From JBECKS01 sp964557005 (GTDB lineage Bacteria; Pseudomonadota; Gammaproteobacteria; Pseudomonadales; JBECKS01), in NCBI GenBank assembly GCA_964557005.1, contig CAZKYI010000013.1, positions 1 through 43,803 on the forward strand: 43,803 nucleotides of DNA, read 5' to 3'. How positions within the stretch are numbered: position 1 is the stretch's first letter; every line of letters starts with the position of its first letter. The notes below the pieces were generated by a model, which ran no database searches, had not been told where the DNA came from, and worked only from the letters and a program-made list of their open reading frames with translations. Shown here piece after piece: positions 8,196 through 17,050 of this stretch. Both the position numbers and the translations under genes were made by a program.

Positions 8196-9233
8196 ATGAC
8201 TCAGGGAGCACTCAACCCGCTTTCTGAAACCCTGCTGTGTGCGCAATTAAATCTGGCTTTTGATGTGCAAAAACTTTGTCGCGATCTTGAAGCGGCACAA
8301 AAACATTTCTCAAGCACCGCGCAAGTGGGGCCTTATCACGATGGCAGTTGGCGCGGCATTACCTTGCGCTCATTCAAGGGAAATCTGAAACCTTTTTCAG
8401 TGATTTATCAGGGTGAAGGTGAAAACACGGAAGTGATGCAATACTGCCCGTATTTTCAGGAAATGTTTGAGCATTTTCCCTGCCCCATCAACACCGCGCG
8501 TTTATTGTTTTTGCCGCCCAAAAAAATCATTGGCAAGCATCGCGATTATTTTTCCATTAACACGGGTTTGGTGCGGCTGCATATTCCGATTGTGACGCAC
8601 GAAAAAGTCATTTTTAAAATTGGTGAGCACATCATGCGCTGGAAAGCGGGAGAATTATGGTTTGGTGATTTTTCGCACATACACAGCGTTGAAAACCAAA
8701 GTGACATTACCCGCGTTCATCTGGTGCTGGATTGTACAATGAGCGAAGCGCTGCTTGCGCTTTTTCCAAAACCTTTTCTTGATGCACGCAAACAACAGAT
8801 TCGCTTGCCACTTGCGCGCTACCAAGGTGAAACACAGTCTTTGAACAGTGCAAAACTCAATGGCTATTTCAAACTGCCTGTCGGTATTATTCGCCCGCAT
8901 CTTCCTTTAATCGGAAAAATTGAAAGCACGCACACGGATATTGAAATTCAGCTGCTGGGCGCACCGATTCGCCAACGCTTTATTCCAGTGGGTGAACAGC
9001 ATTATGCTTTTATTGATTTTGAATTATTGCCGCAACCTGATGGTGCAGGTTTTCAACTCAGAAACGCCAATCGAAATTTCTCGGCCGATTTCATTTTGAA
9101 AAAAGAATTGAATTTTTTGGAAAAATGTCAGGTTGCTGCGCAACAGCTGTTGGGAAAAACATTGTATGGGCTATTTCACGCAGGTGTAACGACCAGTCAT
9201 CTGTTGAGAAAGTTTTTCAAGCCTGCTGCCTAA
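8196..9233 (+). CDS. Aspartyl/asparaginyl beta-hydroxylase-like dioxygenase
   Basis: This 345-residue protein carries the non-heme iron / 2-oxoglutarate double-stranded beta-helix pattern of the Asp_Arg_Hydrox family. KHRDYF supplies H115 and D117, HSVEN supplies H163, and R173 in ITRVHLVLD would bind 2-oxoglutarate. In relatives this fold hydroxylates Asp/Asn side chains or lipid acyl chains (LpxO). The residues after about 185 form a separate region with no motif I recognise. The gene follows the enoyl-CoA hydratase by 2 bases, suggesting coexpression and perhaps a lipid or acyl substrate (inference). It converges with the patatin gene with no intervening base. A histone-like or ribosomal target is equally possible. 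Confidence 0.8.
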   Translation: MTQGALNPLSETLLCAQLNLAFDVQKLCRDLEAAQKHFSSTAQVGPYHDGSWRGITLRSFKGNLKPFSVIYQGEGENTEVMQYCPYFQEMFEHFPCPINTARLLFLPPKKIIGKHRDYFSINTGLVRLHIPIVTHEKVIFKIGEHIMRWKAGELWFGDFSHIHSVENQSDITRVHLVLDCTMSEALLALFPKPFLDARKQQIRLPLARYQGETQSLNSAKLNGYFKLPVGIIRPHLPLIGKIESTHTDIEIQLLGAPIRQRFIPVGEQHYAFIDFELLPQPDGAGFQLRNANRNFSADFILKKELNFLEKCQVAAQQLLGKTLYGLFHAGVTTSHLLRKFFKPAA

Positions 9234-10175
9234 CTACTCTGCAAGAAATGCTTGCAGTGTTTCTTTCTGTTTGATGACATCGTGATAACCCGCATCCATA
9301 TTGCGCCGCAAGGATTCAGGCTTGTTATCGGAAGATGACATGGTAATTTGCGGCTTGATCACAAAAGTATTTTCCAGCGCATACACTTCTTTCAATAAAG
9401 CCTTATAACCCGGGTTCTCCTGGGCAATCAGGCTGTACACATCTTTGTTATCGATATGCCCCTGAAAAAAACCACTGCGTGCAATGGAAGGCATCAGGCG
9501 ATCCTGTATCCATCGTGATTTCGGCGCTGCTGCCTTGGTGAGAATACAAATGCGTTTGACATGGCTGGGAATAGGCGCGGTGAGTGGAAGCGGTGCAAGC
9601 AAGGCACCATCAATATAATGCGCGCCCTGAATTTCAATTTGCTGATTAAAGAAAACAGGTACTGCCGAAGCAGCTTTCATCATTGCATACAGCTCACCAG
9701 GATTTTCCCTATCCATAAAAATCAAATCATACGGTAACAGTGCCGCACTGATTTCGGTGTCGTTGGTATAGAACTTCAAACTCAAATCTTTGGCATCAAT
9801 CAAGGGAATGTAGAATTTGCTTTTTGCCTGCTCAAGTTGGCGCCACGCGAGCGGATGTTGCTTTTCGAAAACTTCATCGACCAGATAAGCGACATCAAGA
9901 ATCGGAGGGCCTGTGAATAAACGGCTTAAATCAAGCGCATTCATAAATCTTTTTTGCGCAACTTTTTCCAGCCAGATTTGCTTCCCATCACTGTGAAATT
10001 GCCCGCTGAGTGCGTACATCATGGTCAAGGCGCTTGCGGAAGTACCTGCCATATAAGCAAAGTTGGCAAGGCCGTGCTGATCGTTAAACACTTCTTCCAA
10101 CGCCGCCATTGCGCCATACACATAAGCGCCGCGTGCGCCGCCTCCCTCTGCAATCAGTGCTAATGGTTTTACCAT
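9234..10175 (-). CDS. Patatin-like phospholipase
   Basis: This 313-residue patatin-family acyl hydrolase uses a Ser-Asp dyad. The oxyanion motif GGGARG is at 11-16, the nucleophile S46 sits in AGTSAS, and the Asp is D189 in YIDGALLAPLP. The elbow reads G-T-S-A-S rather than G-x-S-x-G, a tolerated but less common ending. I see no signal peptide, so it probably acts on membrane phospholipids or lysophospholipids from the cytoplasm. It lies downstream of an acyl-CoA synthetase and an acyl-CoA dehydrogenase on the same strand, with a gap of about 55 bases. Released fatty acids could be activated and oxidised by those neighbours (inference). Confidence 0.88.
   Translation of the reverse strand: MVKPLALIAEGGGARGAYVYGAMAALEEVFNDQHGLANFAYMAGTSASALTMMYALSGQFHSDGKQIWLEKVAQKRFMNALDLSRLFTGPPILDVAYLVDEVFEKQHPLAWRQLEQAKSKFYIPLIDAKDLSLKFYTNDTEISAALLPYDLIFMDRENPGELYAMMKAASAVPVFFNQQIEIQGAHYIDGALLAPLPLTAPIPSHVKRICILTKAAAPKSRWIQDRLMPSIARSGFFQGHIDNKDVYSLIAQENPGYKALLKEVYALENTFVIKPQITMSSSDNKPESLRRNMDAGYHDVIKQKETLQAFLAE
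9240..9256 (+). terminator. Small hairpin after the beta-hydroxylase-like gene
   Basis: TGCAAG (9240-9245) and CTTGCA (9251-9256) pair around a 5-base loop, followed by a T-rich stretch. It sits 7 bases after the stop of the rightward gene, but also within the last codons of the opposing patatin gene. It is a weak terminator candidate only. Confidence 0.25.
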
Positions 10176-10230
10176 AACAATTTTTAAACTTTTTTATTTC
10201 TGGTTTTATTGTTGTTCTTGTTTTGCTTGT

Positions 10231-11409
10231 CTAGTAAGAGCGCGGCAAACCTAATACATGCTGCGCGATATAAGACAGAATCAGGTTAGTGGAAATGGGT
10301 GCCGTTTGGAACAAGCGCACCTCGCGCCACTTGCGTTCAATATCGTACTCTTTTGCAAAGGCAAAGCCACCAAAAGTCTGGAAACAGGTATCCGCCGCCT
10401 TAAAGCCCGCTTCCGATGCCAGCAGCTTGGCCATATTGGCCTCTGCGCCACAATGCAGCCCTGCATCGTACAAGGCGCAGGCTTTGCGAATCATCAACTC
10501 AGCCGCATCACTTTCTGCATGTGCGCGTGCAATCGGAAACTGCACACCCTGATTCTGGCCAATGGGCTTGCCAAACACGATGCGTTGATTGGCATATTCA
10601 CTGGCACGCCAGATGCAGTAACGCGCATCACCCAAAGCTTCCGATGCAATCAGAATGCGTTCGGCATTCATGCCATCAAGTATGTATTTAAAGCCCTTGC
10701 CTTCTTCTCCAATCAGATTTTCAGCAGGCACTTTGAGGTTGTGAATAAACACTTCCGTGGTGTTGTGGTTAATCATGGTAGGAATCGGTTGAATGTCGAT
10801 GCCATTGCCGATGGCTTCCCTTAAATCGACCAGAAACACGCTCAAACCTTCGCTGCGTTTTTTAACTTCATGCGCAGGCGTGGTTCTGGCTAACAAAATC
10901 ATCAAATCAGATTGCAGCGCCCGACTTGTCCAGATTTTCTGGCCATTCACCCAATACTCATTTCCTTTTTTTTCTGCGCGTGTGAGCAGTTGTGTGGTAT
11001 CGGTGCCTGTGTCTGGCTCGGTCACACCAAAGGCTTGCAAGCGCAATTCGCCCGATGCAATTTTGGGGAGATATTTTTGTTTTTGCGCCTCGCTGCCATG
11101 TCGCAGCAGTGTGCCCATAATATACATCTGCGCATGACAAGCCGATGCACTGCACCCTGCGGCGTGAATGGTTTCCATAATCACCGATGCTGCACGCAAG
11201 GGTAAACCTGCACCGCCGTAGTGTTCGGGAATCAGTGCAGCGAGATAACCTGCTTCGGTCATGGCGTTGACAAATTCGTGTGGGTATTCACTGGCTGCAT
11301 CTTTTTTTCGCCAGTATTCACCCGTGAATTGTTCGCAGATTTTTTTAACCGATGCGCGGATTTCAGAATAATCTTCGTCGATACGCATGGAGATTTCGTT
11401 TGTGTTCAT
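10231..11409 (-). CDS. Acyl-CoA dehydrogenase (helix-G glutamate type)
   Basis: This 392-residue FAD-dependent acyl-CoA dehydrogenase shows PEHYGGAGLP at 61-70, QAFGVTEPDTGTDTT, WTSRALQSDLMI, and the C-terminal FGGFAFAKEYDIER. As in the dehydrogenase at 6074-7240, the MCAD-type catalytic position has become API/S-like text (QTAPIST), while a helix-G Glu is present (GMNAER, E250). That indicates an IVD/LCAD-like mechanism. The start ATG overlaps the acyl-CoA synthetase stop in ATGA (11406-11409), so translation is coupled. The pair should activate a carboxylic acid and then desaturate its CoA ester. The two dehydrogenases are clearly related but are not recent duplicates. Confidence 0.91.
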   Translation of the reverse strand: MNTNEISMRIDEDYSEIRASVKKICEQFTGEYWRKKDAASEYPHEFVNAMTEAGYLAALIPEHYGGAGLPLRAASVIMETIHAAGCSASACHAQMYIMGTLLRHGSEAQKQKYLPKIASGELRLQAFGVTEPDTGTDTTQLLTRAEKKGNEYWVNGQKIWTSRALQSDLMILLARTTPAHEVKKRSEGLSVFLVDLREAIGNGIDIQPIPTMINHNTTEVFIHNLKVPAENLIGEEGKGFKYILDGMNAERILIASEALGDARYCIWRASEYANQRIVFGKPIGQNQGVQFPIARAHAESDAAELMIRKACALYDAGLHCGAEANMAKLLASEAGFKAADTCFQTFGGFAFAKEYDIERKWREVRLFQTAPISTNLILSYIAQHVLGLPRSY

Positions 11410-13037
11410 AAATTTTGTTCTGCAAAAGCTTTGGCACTTTTGTAATCCGCCTTGCCATTGGGCGCACGAAACATAAGCTCCACCACCACATACTGTTTGG
11501 GTGCTTTATACGCCGCAAGGTGCTTTTTCACATGCGCATTCAAGGCTTGCTGATCCAGCGCAGCACCTGCGGTCAATTCCACTACCGCCGTCACTGCCAT
11601 GCCCCATTTGGCATCTTCCAAACCCACCACCAAAGCATCTTGCACGCTGGCATGTTGTTTCAAACATTCTTCCACTTCTTCGGGAAAAACTTTTTCGCCT
11701 GCGGTATTGATACATGCACTGCCACGCCCGAATAAATGAATCACACCATCAGCATCGACCGTGCACCAATCTCCAGGAATCGAATACCGTTTGCCGTTAA
11801 TCATGGGAAAAGTTTTTTCAGTTTTTTCAGGGTCTTTGTAATAACCCGAAGGAATCGCGCCACCTCGCGCAATAAAGCCTTTCTCTTCGCTGCCAGGCCT
11901 TACTTCACGGTAATCTTCCGTAAATACCTTGCAATGTTCACCAATGGTGAAACGCGCGGTTTTCACTTCCCCTTCAGCACTCGCCACCGAAGTGCCAAAG
12001 CCAATCGCTTCTGACGAACCAAAAGTATCCACACACATCAATTCAGGCAGGTGTTGAATCAGCCCTTGCTTGCATTCCGTGCTCCACATCACTCCCGATG
12101 ACACAATGGTGCGTAAGCTTGATAAATTCCAGCGCTGTGGATTTTTATTGAGCGCCTCCAGCATCGGGCGCGCAAACGCATCACCCACAATAACAATGGA
12201 TTTCACCTTGACATCATGTACCGTCTGCCAGATCAGTTCGGCATCCAGCCCTTGCACAGGCATGGTCACAATCGTGCCACCGCCCGTCAAACTGGTCATC
12301 GCTGAAAAGAAACCCGTGCCGTGCATCAAGGGGCAAGCAGGCATTTGTGAAGGCCCCTTGCGCTCACGCACACAGGCCATCAGCTCATCAATATCTTTAA
12401 CAATTTTACCCTTGGTACACGGGTGATTCTTGCCACCCCCAAGGCCGCTCCACATATTACCCTGTTCCCACATCACGCCTTTGGGCATACCTGTGGTGCC
12501 ACCTGTGTAAATAAACACCATGTCCTGATGTGAGCGCTTGATGTCGAGTTTTGCAGTGTCACCATGCGCTGCCAGTGTTTCAAAATTTTCAGCAAAGTGG
12601 TTTCGCAAAACAGCTTCATCACTCTGTGCATTCACTTCAATAAAATGCGTTACCTTGTCACAACGGTTTTGAATGCTTGCAACGCGCTCGGCAAACACAT
12701 CGGAATACACCACAAACTTGGCATCGGAATTATCAATAATGTAATGCAGCTCATCTTCCAGATAACGAAAATTGACATTCACATGCACCAGACGCGCTTT
12801 ACAGGCAGCCACACATAGCTCGATATATTCGGAACAATTCACCAGATAAAACGCCACCTTGTCCTGCGGCTGTGCACCGCGTTCCAGCAAGGCACGCGCC
12901 AGCCGATTGCTGCGTTCGGTCAATTCCTGCCAGCTACGCACGCGACCATCATGTATCAGCGCGGGGTGTTGGGGATCAATGTTTTCACCCAGCGCATCAA
13001 AAATATCTCCGAAATTCCATTGAAAGGCTTGCGACAC
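11406..13037 (-). CDS. Acyl-CoA synthetase (AMP-forming)
   Basis: This 543-residue ANL-superfamily enzyme forms acyl-AMP and then acyl-CoA. I place the start at a GTG read from 13037 (MSQAFQWNFGDIFDA) with GGGGAG 8 bases upstream; 63 further in-frame codons upstream do not look like this family. The P-loop YTGGTTGMPKG is at 177-187. Further motifs are DTFGSSEAIGF, GDWCTVDADGVIHLFGRG, and the C-terminal lysine region APNGKADYKSAKAFA. It is coupled by ATGA to an acyl-CoA dehydrogenase, with the patatin gene further on, suggesting one operon for uptake or turnover of a lipid acid. A putative promoter and dyad lie in the divergent gap upstream. Substrate chain length is unknown. Confidence 0.9.
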   Translation of the reverse strand: MSQAFQWNFGDIFDALGENIDPQHPALIHDGRVRSWQELTERSNRLARALLERGAQPQDKVAFYLVNCSEYIELCVAACKARLVHVNVNFRYLEDELHYIIDNSDAKFVVYSDVFAERVASIQNRCDKVTHFIEVNAQSDEAVLRNHFAENFETLAAHGDTAKLDIKRSHQDMVFIYTGGTTGMPKGVMWEQGNMWSGLGGGKNHPCTKGKIVKDIDELMACVRERKGPSQMPACPLMHGTGFFSAMTSLTGGGTIVTMPVQGLDAELIWQTVHDVKVKSIVIVGDAFARPMLEALNKNPQRWNLSSLRTIVSSGVMWSTECKQGLIQHLPELMCVDTFGSSEAIGFGTSVASAEGEVKTARFTIGEHCKVFTEDYREVRPGSEEKGFIARGGAIPSGYYKDPEKTEKTFPMINGKRYSIPGDWCTVDADGVIHLFGRGSACINTAGEKVFPEEVEECLKQHASVQDALVVGLEDAKWGMAVTAVVELTAGAALDQQALNAHVKKHLAAYKAPKQYVVVELMFRAPNGKADYKSAKAFAEQNL

Positions 13038-13092
13038 TGAGACATCTCCCCAAAAAAAGCACAAAAAAGAAAGAGCGTCATCATACCCAAAG

Positions 13093-13110
13093 GGCTGTAT
13101 TTTGACAGCC
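13093..13110. promoter_or_regulatory. Inverted repeat overlapping a -35 box (candidate operator)
   Basis: GGCTGT (13093-13098) and ACAGCC (13105-13110) form a perfect 6-bp dyad with a 6-base spacer. The right half overlaps the -35 hexamer of the rightward promoter. The site lies between the divergent acyl-CoA synthetase and esterase genes, where a repressor could control both. Confidence 0.4.
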
Positions 13111-13130
13111 TTGAAAGATGCACTTACATT
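13102..13130 (+). promoter_or_regulatory. Sigma70-type promoter for the esterase gene
   Basis: A perfect -35 TTGACA (13102-13107) is followed after exactly 17 bases by a -10-like TACATT (13125-13130). The predicted transcript start is near 13137, about 42 bases before the ATG at 13179. Confidence 0.55.
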
Positions 13131-13178
13131 GCATCCAACGCGAAACTCAATACACAAACAGAGCACAAAAGAGACAAT

Positions 13179-14207
13179 ATGAAAATTCTTGGCCTGATAC
13201 TGAAACTGATTTTTAGCCTTCCCCACACACTCAAACTGAAACTGTCAGGCGGAAAACCCGTGCAAGTTCGCGGCAATACTCTCGACATCGACAATCAGGT
13301 ACTTGCCGTCAACAGTGCCAAAGGTGTGCAACTCAACAGCCTCAAACCCGCCAGAGCGCGAAAAACCTTTCAGCAAATGAGCGCCATGCTCAAAGGCACT
13401 TTGCCTGCGGACATCGACATACAAACACTGTCGATTCCCGTCGAAGACACACACATTGCAGCACGACTTTATCGCGATAAACACCTTGAACAGCAAAGCC
13501 CCTTGCTGATGTATTTTCATGGGGGTGGCAACGTGATTGGTGATCTGGATTCCTATGAAGTGCTTTGCGCAGAACTTGCCAAACAACTGCACCTGCGTGT
13601 GCTGGCAGTCGATTATCGTTTGGCACCTGAATATAAATTCCCCACGCCACCCAAAGATGCTTTTGCTGCCTATTGCTGGGCACTCGCCAACGCTGCGGAT
13701 TTGAACATTCACGAAAAACAAATCGTGATTGCCGGTGACAGCGCGGGTGGCTATTTATGTTCTGCCTGTTCGCTGCAATGTCTTGAGCAGCAGGTGCCAC
13801 TGCCGAAAGCACAAATTCTGATTTACCCGATGTGTGATATTTCCACGCAGCGCGAATCCTATACTCTGTTCGGTAACGGCTATGTGCTGACCAAAAACCT
13901 GATGGATTATTTTATTGCGCACTTTATTGGTGATGAACAAGACAAACTCAACCCGCTTGCATCACCCTTGCTGGCCGATGAAGCACTACTTGGACAAATG
14001 CCCGAAACTTTAATCACGCTGGCAGGGTTTGACCCACTCTATGATGAAGGCAAAGCCTATTATGAAAAACTGAAAGCTTTGGGCGTAAGCATACACCTGT
14101 TAGAACATCGGGATTTGACGCACGGTTTTATCACCATGACTGGTGCACTCAAGCGTGGGGCAGAAGCAAGAGATGAAATTATTTCGGGTATTGGAAAATT
14201 TCTCTAA
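13179..14207 (+). CDS. HSL-family alpha/beta hydrolase (esterase/lipase)
   Basis: This 342-residue hormone-sensitive-lipase type (family IV) carboxylesterase has oxyanion motif HGGG at 114-117 (YFHGGGNVIGD), AVDYRLAPEYKFP at 143-155 and nucleophile S188 in GDSAGG. The acid and His lie in GFDPLYDEG and LTHGF near the C-terminus. The first 20 residues are hydrophobic with two lysines and may tether it to the inner membrane. It is divergently transcribed from the acyl-CoA synthetase/dehydrogenase/patatin run, with a good promoter between them. It may release short- or medium-chain acids that those enzymes then process. A second HSL-type esterase is at 18384-19322. Confidence 0.9.
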   Translation: MKILGLILKLIFSLPHTLKLKLSGGKPVQVRGNTLDIDNQVLAVNSAKGVQLNSLKPARARKTFQQMSAMLKGTLPADIDIQTLSIPVEDTHIAARLYRDKHLEQQSPLLMYFHGGGNVIGDLDSYEVLCAELAKQLHLRVLAVDYRLAPEYKFPTPPKDAFAAYCWALANAADLNIHEKQIVIAGDSAGGYLCSACSLQCLEQQVPLPKAQILIYPMCDISTQRESYTLFGNGYVLTKNLMDYFIAHFIGDEQDKLNPLASPLLADEALLGQMPETLITLAGFDPLYDEGKAYYEKLKALGVSIHLLEHRDLTHGFITMTGALKRGAEARDEIISGIGKFL

Positions 14208-14235
14208 ATATCATTCCGAATGTGGCCAAGGAATC

Positions 14236-14832
14236 TCAGCTTTTTTTGCTAAGTAACAAATCCTTCAACAGGCCATCGCCAATATTGTAAATCCAGCCAT
14301 GAATGCTGAGTTGCCTGCCTTCACTCCACGCTTTTTTGACAAATTCTGTCTGGCTCACTTTCTCAACCTGCGCTTCAACATTCTTCTCACACAGTAAACG
14401 TGTTTTTTCGTTTTCATCACCAAGTACATCAATTTCAGCCTGATGACAACGATATACTTCCTTGATGCTGTCGAGCCAGCCATCAATCATGCCCATTGGC
14501 CGATCAGCCAATGCCGCTTTCACACCACCGCAACCATAATGCCCACACACAATAATATGCTTTACCTGAAGCACCTCGACTGCAAACTGAATCACTGAAA
14601 GACAATTCAAATCATCAAGCCTCACCACATTGGCGATATTGCGATGCACAAACATTTCACCTGGCAGCAAATCGACCAGTTCATTCGCAGGTACCCGACT
14701 GTCAGAACAGCCTATCCACAGATATTCGGGGTTTTGTTGCCCGACCAGACTTGCAAAAAATCCGGGGTTTTCCTGTTCAATGCGATCAGCCCATTGCTGA
14801 TTTCTTTCCAGCAGGTGTTTAAGTGTGTGCAT
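14236..14832 (-). CDS. can: Beta-class carbonic anhydrase
   Basis: This 198-residue enzyme interconverts CO2 and bicarbonate. The zinc ligands are all present: C42 and D44 in WIGCSDSRVP, and H98 and C101 in VCGHYGCGG. D44-R46 forms the conserved Asp-Arg dyad. Numbering and spacing match E. coli Can. It is cytoplasmic and supplies bicarbonate to carboxylases, including acetyl-CoA carboxylase of fatty-acid synthesis. The gene is alone on its strand, converging with the esterase at 14207 and separated by about 35 bases from the selO stop behind its start. Function is secure. Confidence 0.95.
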   Translation of the reverse strand: MHTLKHLLERNQQWADRIEQENPGFFASLVGQQNPEYLWIGCSDSRVPANELVDLLPGEMFVHRNIANVVRLDDLNCLSVIQFAVEVLQVKHIIVCGHYGCGGVKAALADRPMGMIDGWLDSIKEVYRCHQAEIDVLGDENEKTRLLCEKNVEAQVEKVSQTEFVKKAWSEGRQLSIHGWIYNIGDGLLKDLLLSKKS

Positions 14833-14866
14833 GATTCTCCTTGATAAATTATGAATGGATTAAGCG

Positions 14867-16465
14867 TCAAGAGCTGCATGATAGCATGGAACAGCCCGCT
14901 TTTTCTTTTGCCCAATCGGGTCGTTTGTCATACCACTTTTCAAACGCTGTTTGCTCAGCGTAAGGATTTTTCAAAAGCTCCAGTAATTCTTCCAGCACCG
15001 ACACATCGCCTTGTTCTGCTGCATCAATCGCCAACTGCGCCATGTAATTACGCAACACATATTTCGGATTCACCGCTTTCATCGCGGTGTGACGCTCGGC
15101 CTCACTGCGCTTGTCAGCCAGCAATCGCTCTCTATACGCATCAAGCCATGCAAACAAATGCTGTTTGTACGCTGAATTTTCGTGCTGTTGCTGATAATAC
15201 GCTAGTGAAAGATGCTCAAACCACTGTTCGGGATTTTCATGTTCAAGTATCGGCAAACTGCTGAGCTCACGAAAAAAAATGGTCATATCGGTTTCAACCA
15301 TGCACAACACATCATCAAGCTGATGCACAAGCGGCTCATCGCTCGCTGAATCAAAATGCAGCAGGCCAAGTTTTCCCGCCATCATGTTTTGCCAATGCAG
15401 CGTGTACATCTCCCCATAATTGTTGAGCACGTTCTCCAGCGCCTCGGCATCTTCAATCAGCAGCATCAAACTGTTAGCCAACTGAAACAGATTCCATTGC
15501 ACAATATAAGGCTGATGCGCGAAACGATAACGGGCATTTTGTGCATCGGTGGTGTTGGGTGTCCAGTTCGGGTTGTAATCTTCCAGCCAGCCATAAGGGC
15601 CGTAATCGATGGTTAATCCAATGATGGACATATTGTCGGTATTCATCACGCCATGCACAAAACCCACGCGCATCCAGTGCACCACCATCTCGGCACTTAA
15701 ATTGCACACTTCACCAAACCAGTCCAGATAGACCTGTTTGTGAATTTTTTTATCGGCTGCAAGCAAATGCGGAAAATAATGTTTGATGGTGAAATCGGCC
15801 AGTTGCTTCAAGACAGGAAAATCGCGCTGCGCCGCCAGAATTTCAAAATTACCAAAGCGAATAAAATTGGGTGCAACCCTGCACACAATCGCGCCTGCTT
15901 CTGCTTTGGGTCTGCCATCGTAGAACATATCGCGCACCACCGTATCACCCGTTGTCATCAAACTGAGTGCACGTGTGGTTGGTACACCCAGATGGTGCAT
16001 CGCTTCACTACACAAAAATTCACGCAAAGATGAACGCAACACCGCGAGACCATCAGCCGTTCGCGAATAAGGCGTTTCACCTGCGCCTTTTAATTGCAGC
16101 GCCCAGTGTTCGCCCTTGCTGTTGACCACTTCTCCCAGATTGATGGCACGACCATCGCCCAACTGCCCTGCCCAGACACCAAACTGATGCCCGCCGTAGC
16201 ACATAGCAAAAGGCTCCATACCCTGTAACAACTGGTTACCCGAAAAAATCTGAGCGAATAATTCAGAACGCACTTGCGCTTCACTTAAATCAAGCATCTC
16301 GGCCACTTCTGTGGAAAATGCCAGCAAGCGTGGGGCACTGCTTTTGGCAGGTTTGACTCTGGAATAACAAGCGCCTTGTACACGACGCTGGAAATTTTCC
16401 TGCTCAGGGTCATCAGGCAGTTCCCTGTTGAAACGATTATCGAACTTGAAAGAAATGGGTGTCAT
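14867..16465 (-). CDS. selO: Protein adenylyltransferase SelO (YdiU family)
   Basis: This 532-residue SelO pseudokinase-fold enzyme transfers AMP from ATP to Ser/Thr/Tyr of target proteins in redox homeostasis (family knowledge). Visible elements are CYGGHQFGVWAGQLGDGRA from 89, RTADGLAVLRSSLREF at 135-150, the active-site pair D277-N278 (NTDNMS) and D287 in IDYGPYG. It ends in Cys-Ser-Ser, the position where mitochondrial SelO carries selenocysteine, so this is the Cys form. It is about 50 residues longer than E. coli YdiU. The start overlaps no neighbour; the Sel1-repeat gene lies 20 bases upstream on the same strand. All key residues are present. Confidence 0.94.
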   Translation of the reverse strand: MTPISFKFDNRFNRELPDDPEQENFQRRVQGACYSRVKPAKSSAPRLLAFSTEVAEMLDLSEAQVRSELFAQIFSGNQLLQGMEPFAMCYGGHQFGVWAGQLGDGRAINLGEVVNSKGEHWALQLKGAGETPYSRTADGLAVLRSSLREFLCSEAMHHLGVPTTRALSLMTTGDTVVRDMFYDGRPKAEAGAIVCRVAPNFIRFGNFEILAAQRDFPVLKQLADFTIKHYFPHLLAADKKIHKQVYLDWFGEVCNLSAEMVVHWMRVGFVHGVMNTDNMSIIGLTIDYGPYGWLEDYNPNWTPNTTDAQNARYRFAHQPYIVQWNLFQLANSLMLLIEDAEALENVLNNYGEMYTLHWQNMMAGKLGLLHFDSASDEPLVHQLDDVLCMVETDMTIFFRELSSLPILEHENPEQWFEHLSLAYYQQQHENSAYKQHLFAWLDAYRERLLADKRSEAERHTAMKAVNPKYVLRNYMAQLAIDAAEQGDVSVLEELLELLKNPYAEQTAFEKWYDKRPDWAKEKAGCSMLSCSS

Positions 16466-16485
16466 GGCTGTTGCAGAAGTCTGTT

Positions 16486-17043
16486 TTATTTTTTCGCTTT
16501 GATTTTTTTACGCAACTTTTCAGCTTCTTGCTGCGCTTCGTTTAACTCGGATTCTGTGAGTGCTTTGGCAATTTTGTCTCTTGTGTCTTGGTATCCCTGA
16601 CTTGCATCGGTCGCTAACGCAAGCCAGATATAGGCCTGTTTCAGGTTTCTTGGTGTGCCTTGCCCGTTGTAGTACATAACGCCCAGATTAAATTGTGCAT
16701 TGGTATGACCTTGTTCAGCAGCCTTGGTGTACCAGTGAAGTGCTTGCGGGTAATCCTGCGGTATTTCCTGACCACCGTTGTACATCACAGCCAGATTATA
16801 TTGCGCTCTCACATTACCCTGCTCGGCGGCTTTGGTGTACCAGTGCAACGCTTGCGGATAATTTTTCGGAATTTTTTCTCCGCTTTTGTACATGTAGCCC
16901 AATTTGAATTGCGCTTCCGCATCTCCCTGATTTGCTTCAGCTGTCAGCTCGTTCAACATTTCATTATTACCGAATACTTGCAGGCTTAACGAAAGCAGCA
17001 ATAAAGGGAGTAATAATTTGTGCGTGATGTTTTTCAAGTTCAT
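16486..17043 (-). CDS. Secreted Sel1-repeat (tetratricopeptide-like) protein
   Basis: This 185-residue protein has a signal peptide (MNLKNITHKLLLPLLLLSLS, cleavage after about QVFG) and at least three Sel1-like repeats. The repeats read GDAEAQFKLGYMYKSG, GNVRAQYNLAVMYNGG and GHTNAQFNLGVMYYNGQ, separated by YPQALHWYTKAAEQ. Sel1 repeats form helical protein-binding solenoids and are common in periplasmic regulators and effectors. A highly charged Lys/Glu-rich helix closes the protein. I chose the ATG at 17043 because it gives a textbook signal peptide. An ATG at 17058 overlapping the upstream stop is the alternative and would imply coupling to the PI-PLC-like gene. No catalytic domain is seen. 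Confidence 0.85.
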   Translation of the reverse strand: MNLKNITHKLLLPLLLLSLSLQVFGNNEMLNELTAEANQGDAEAQFKLGYMYKSGEKIPKNYPQALHWYTKAAEQGNVRAQYNLAVMYNGGQEIPQDYPQALHWYTKAAEQGHTNAQFNLGVMYYNGQGTPRNLKQAYIWLALATDASQGYQDTRDKIAKALTESELNEAQQEAEKLRKKIKAKK

Positions 17044-17050
17044 ATTGGCT

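Noticed and set aside
10258..10824. 188-codon frame on the + strand inside the acyl-CoA dehydrogenase gene
   Set aside because: Antisense shadow of a gene with clear family motifs; the product has no recognisable domain and is Cys/His-rich like other shadows here.
13038..13226. N-terminal extension of the acyl-CoA synthetase (63 codons)
   Set aside because: It runs through the divergent promoter region and into the esterase gene. The family homology begins at the GTG at 13037.
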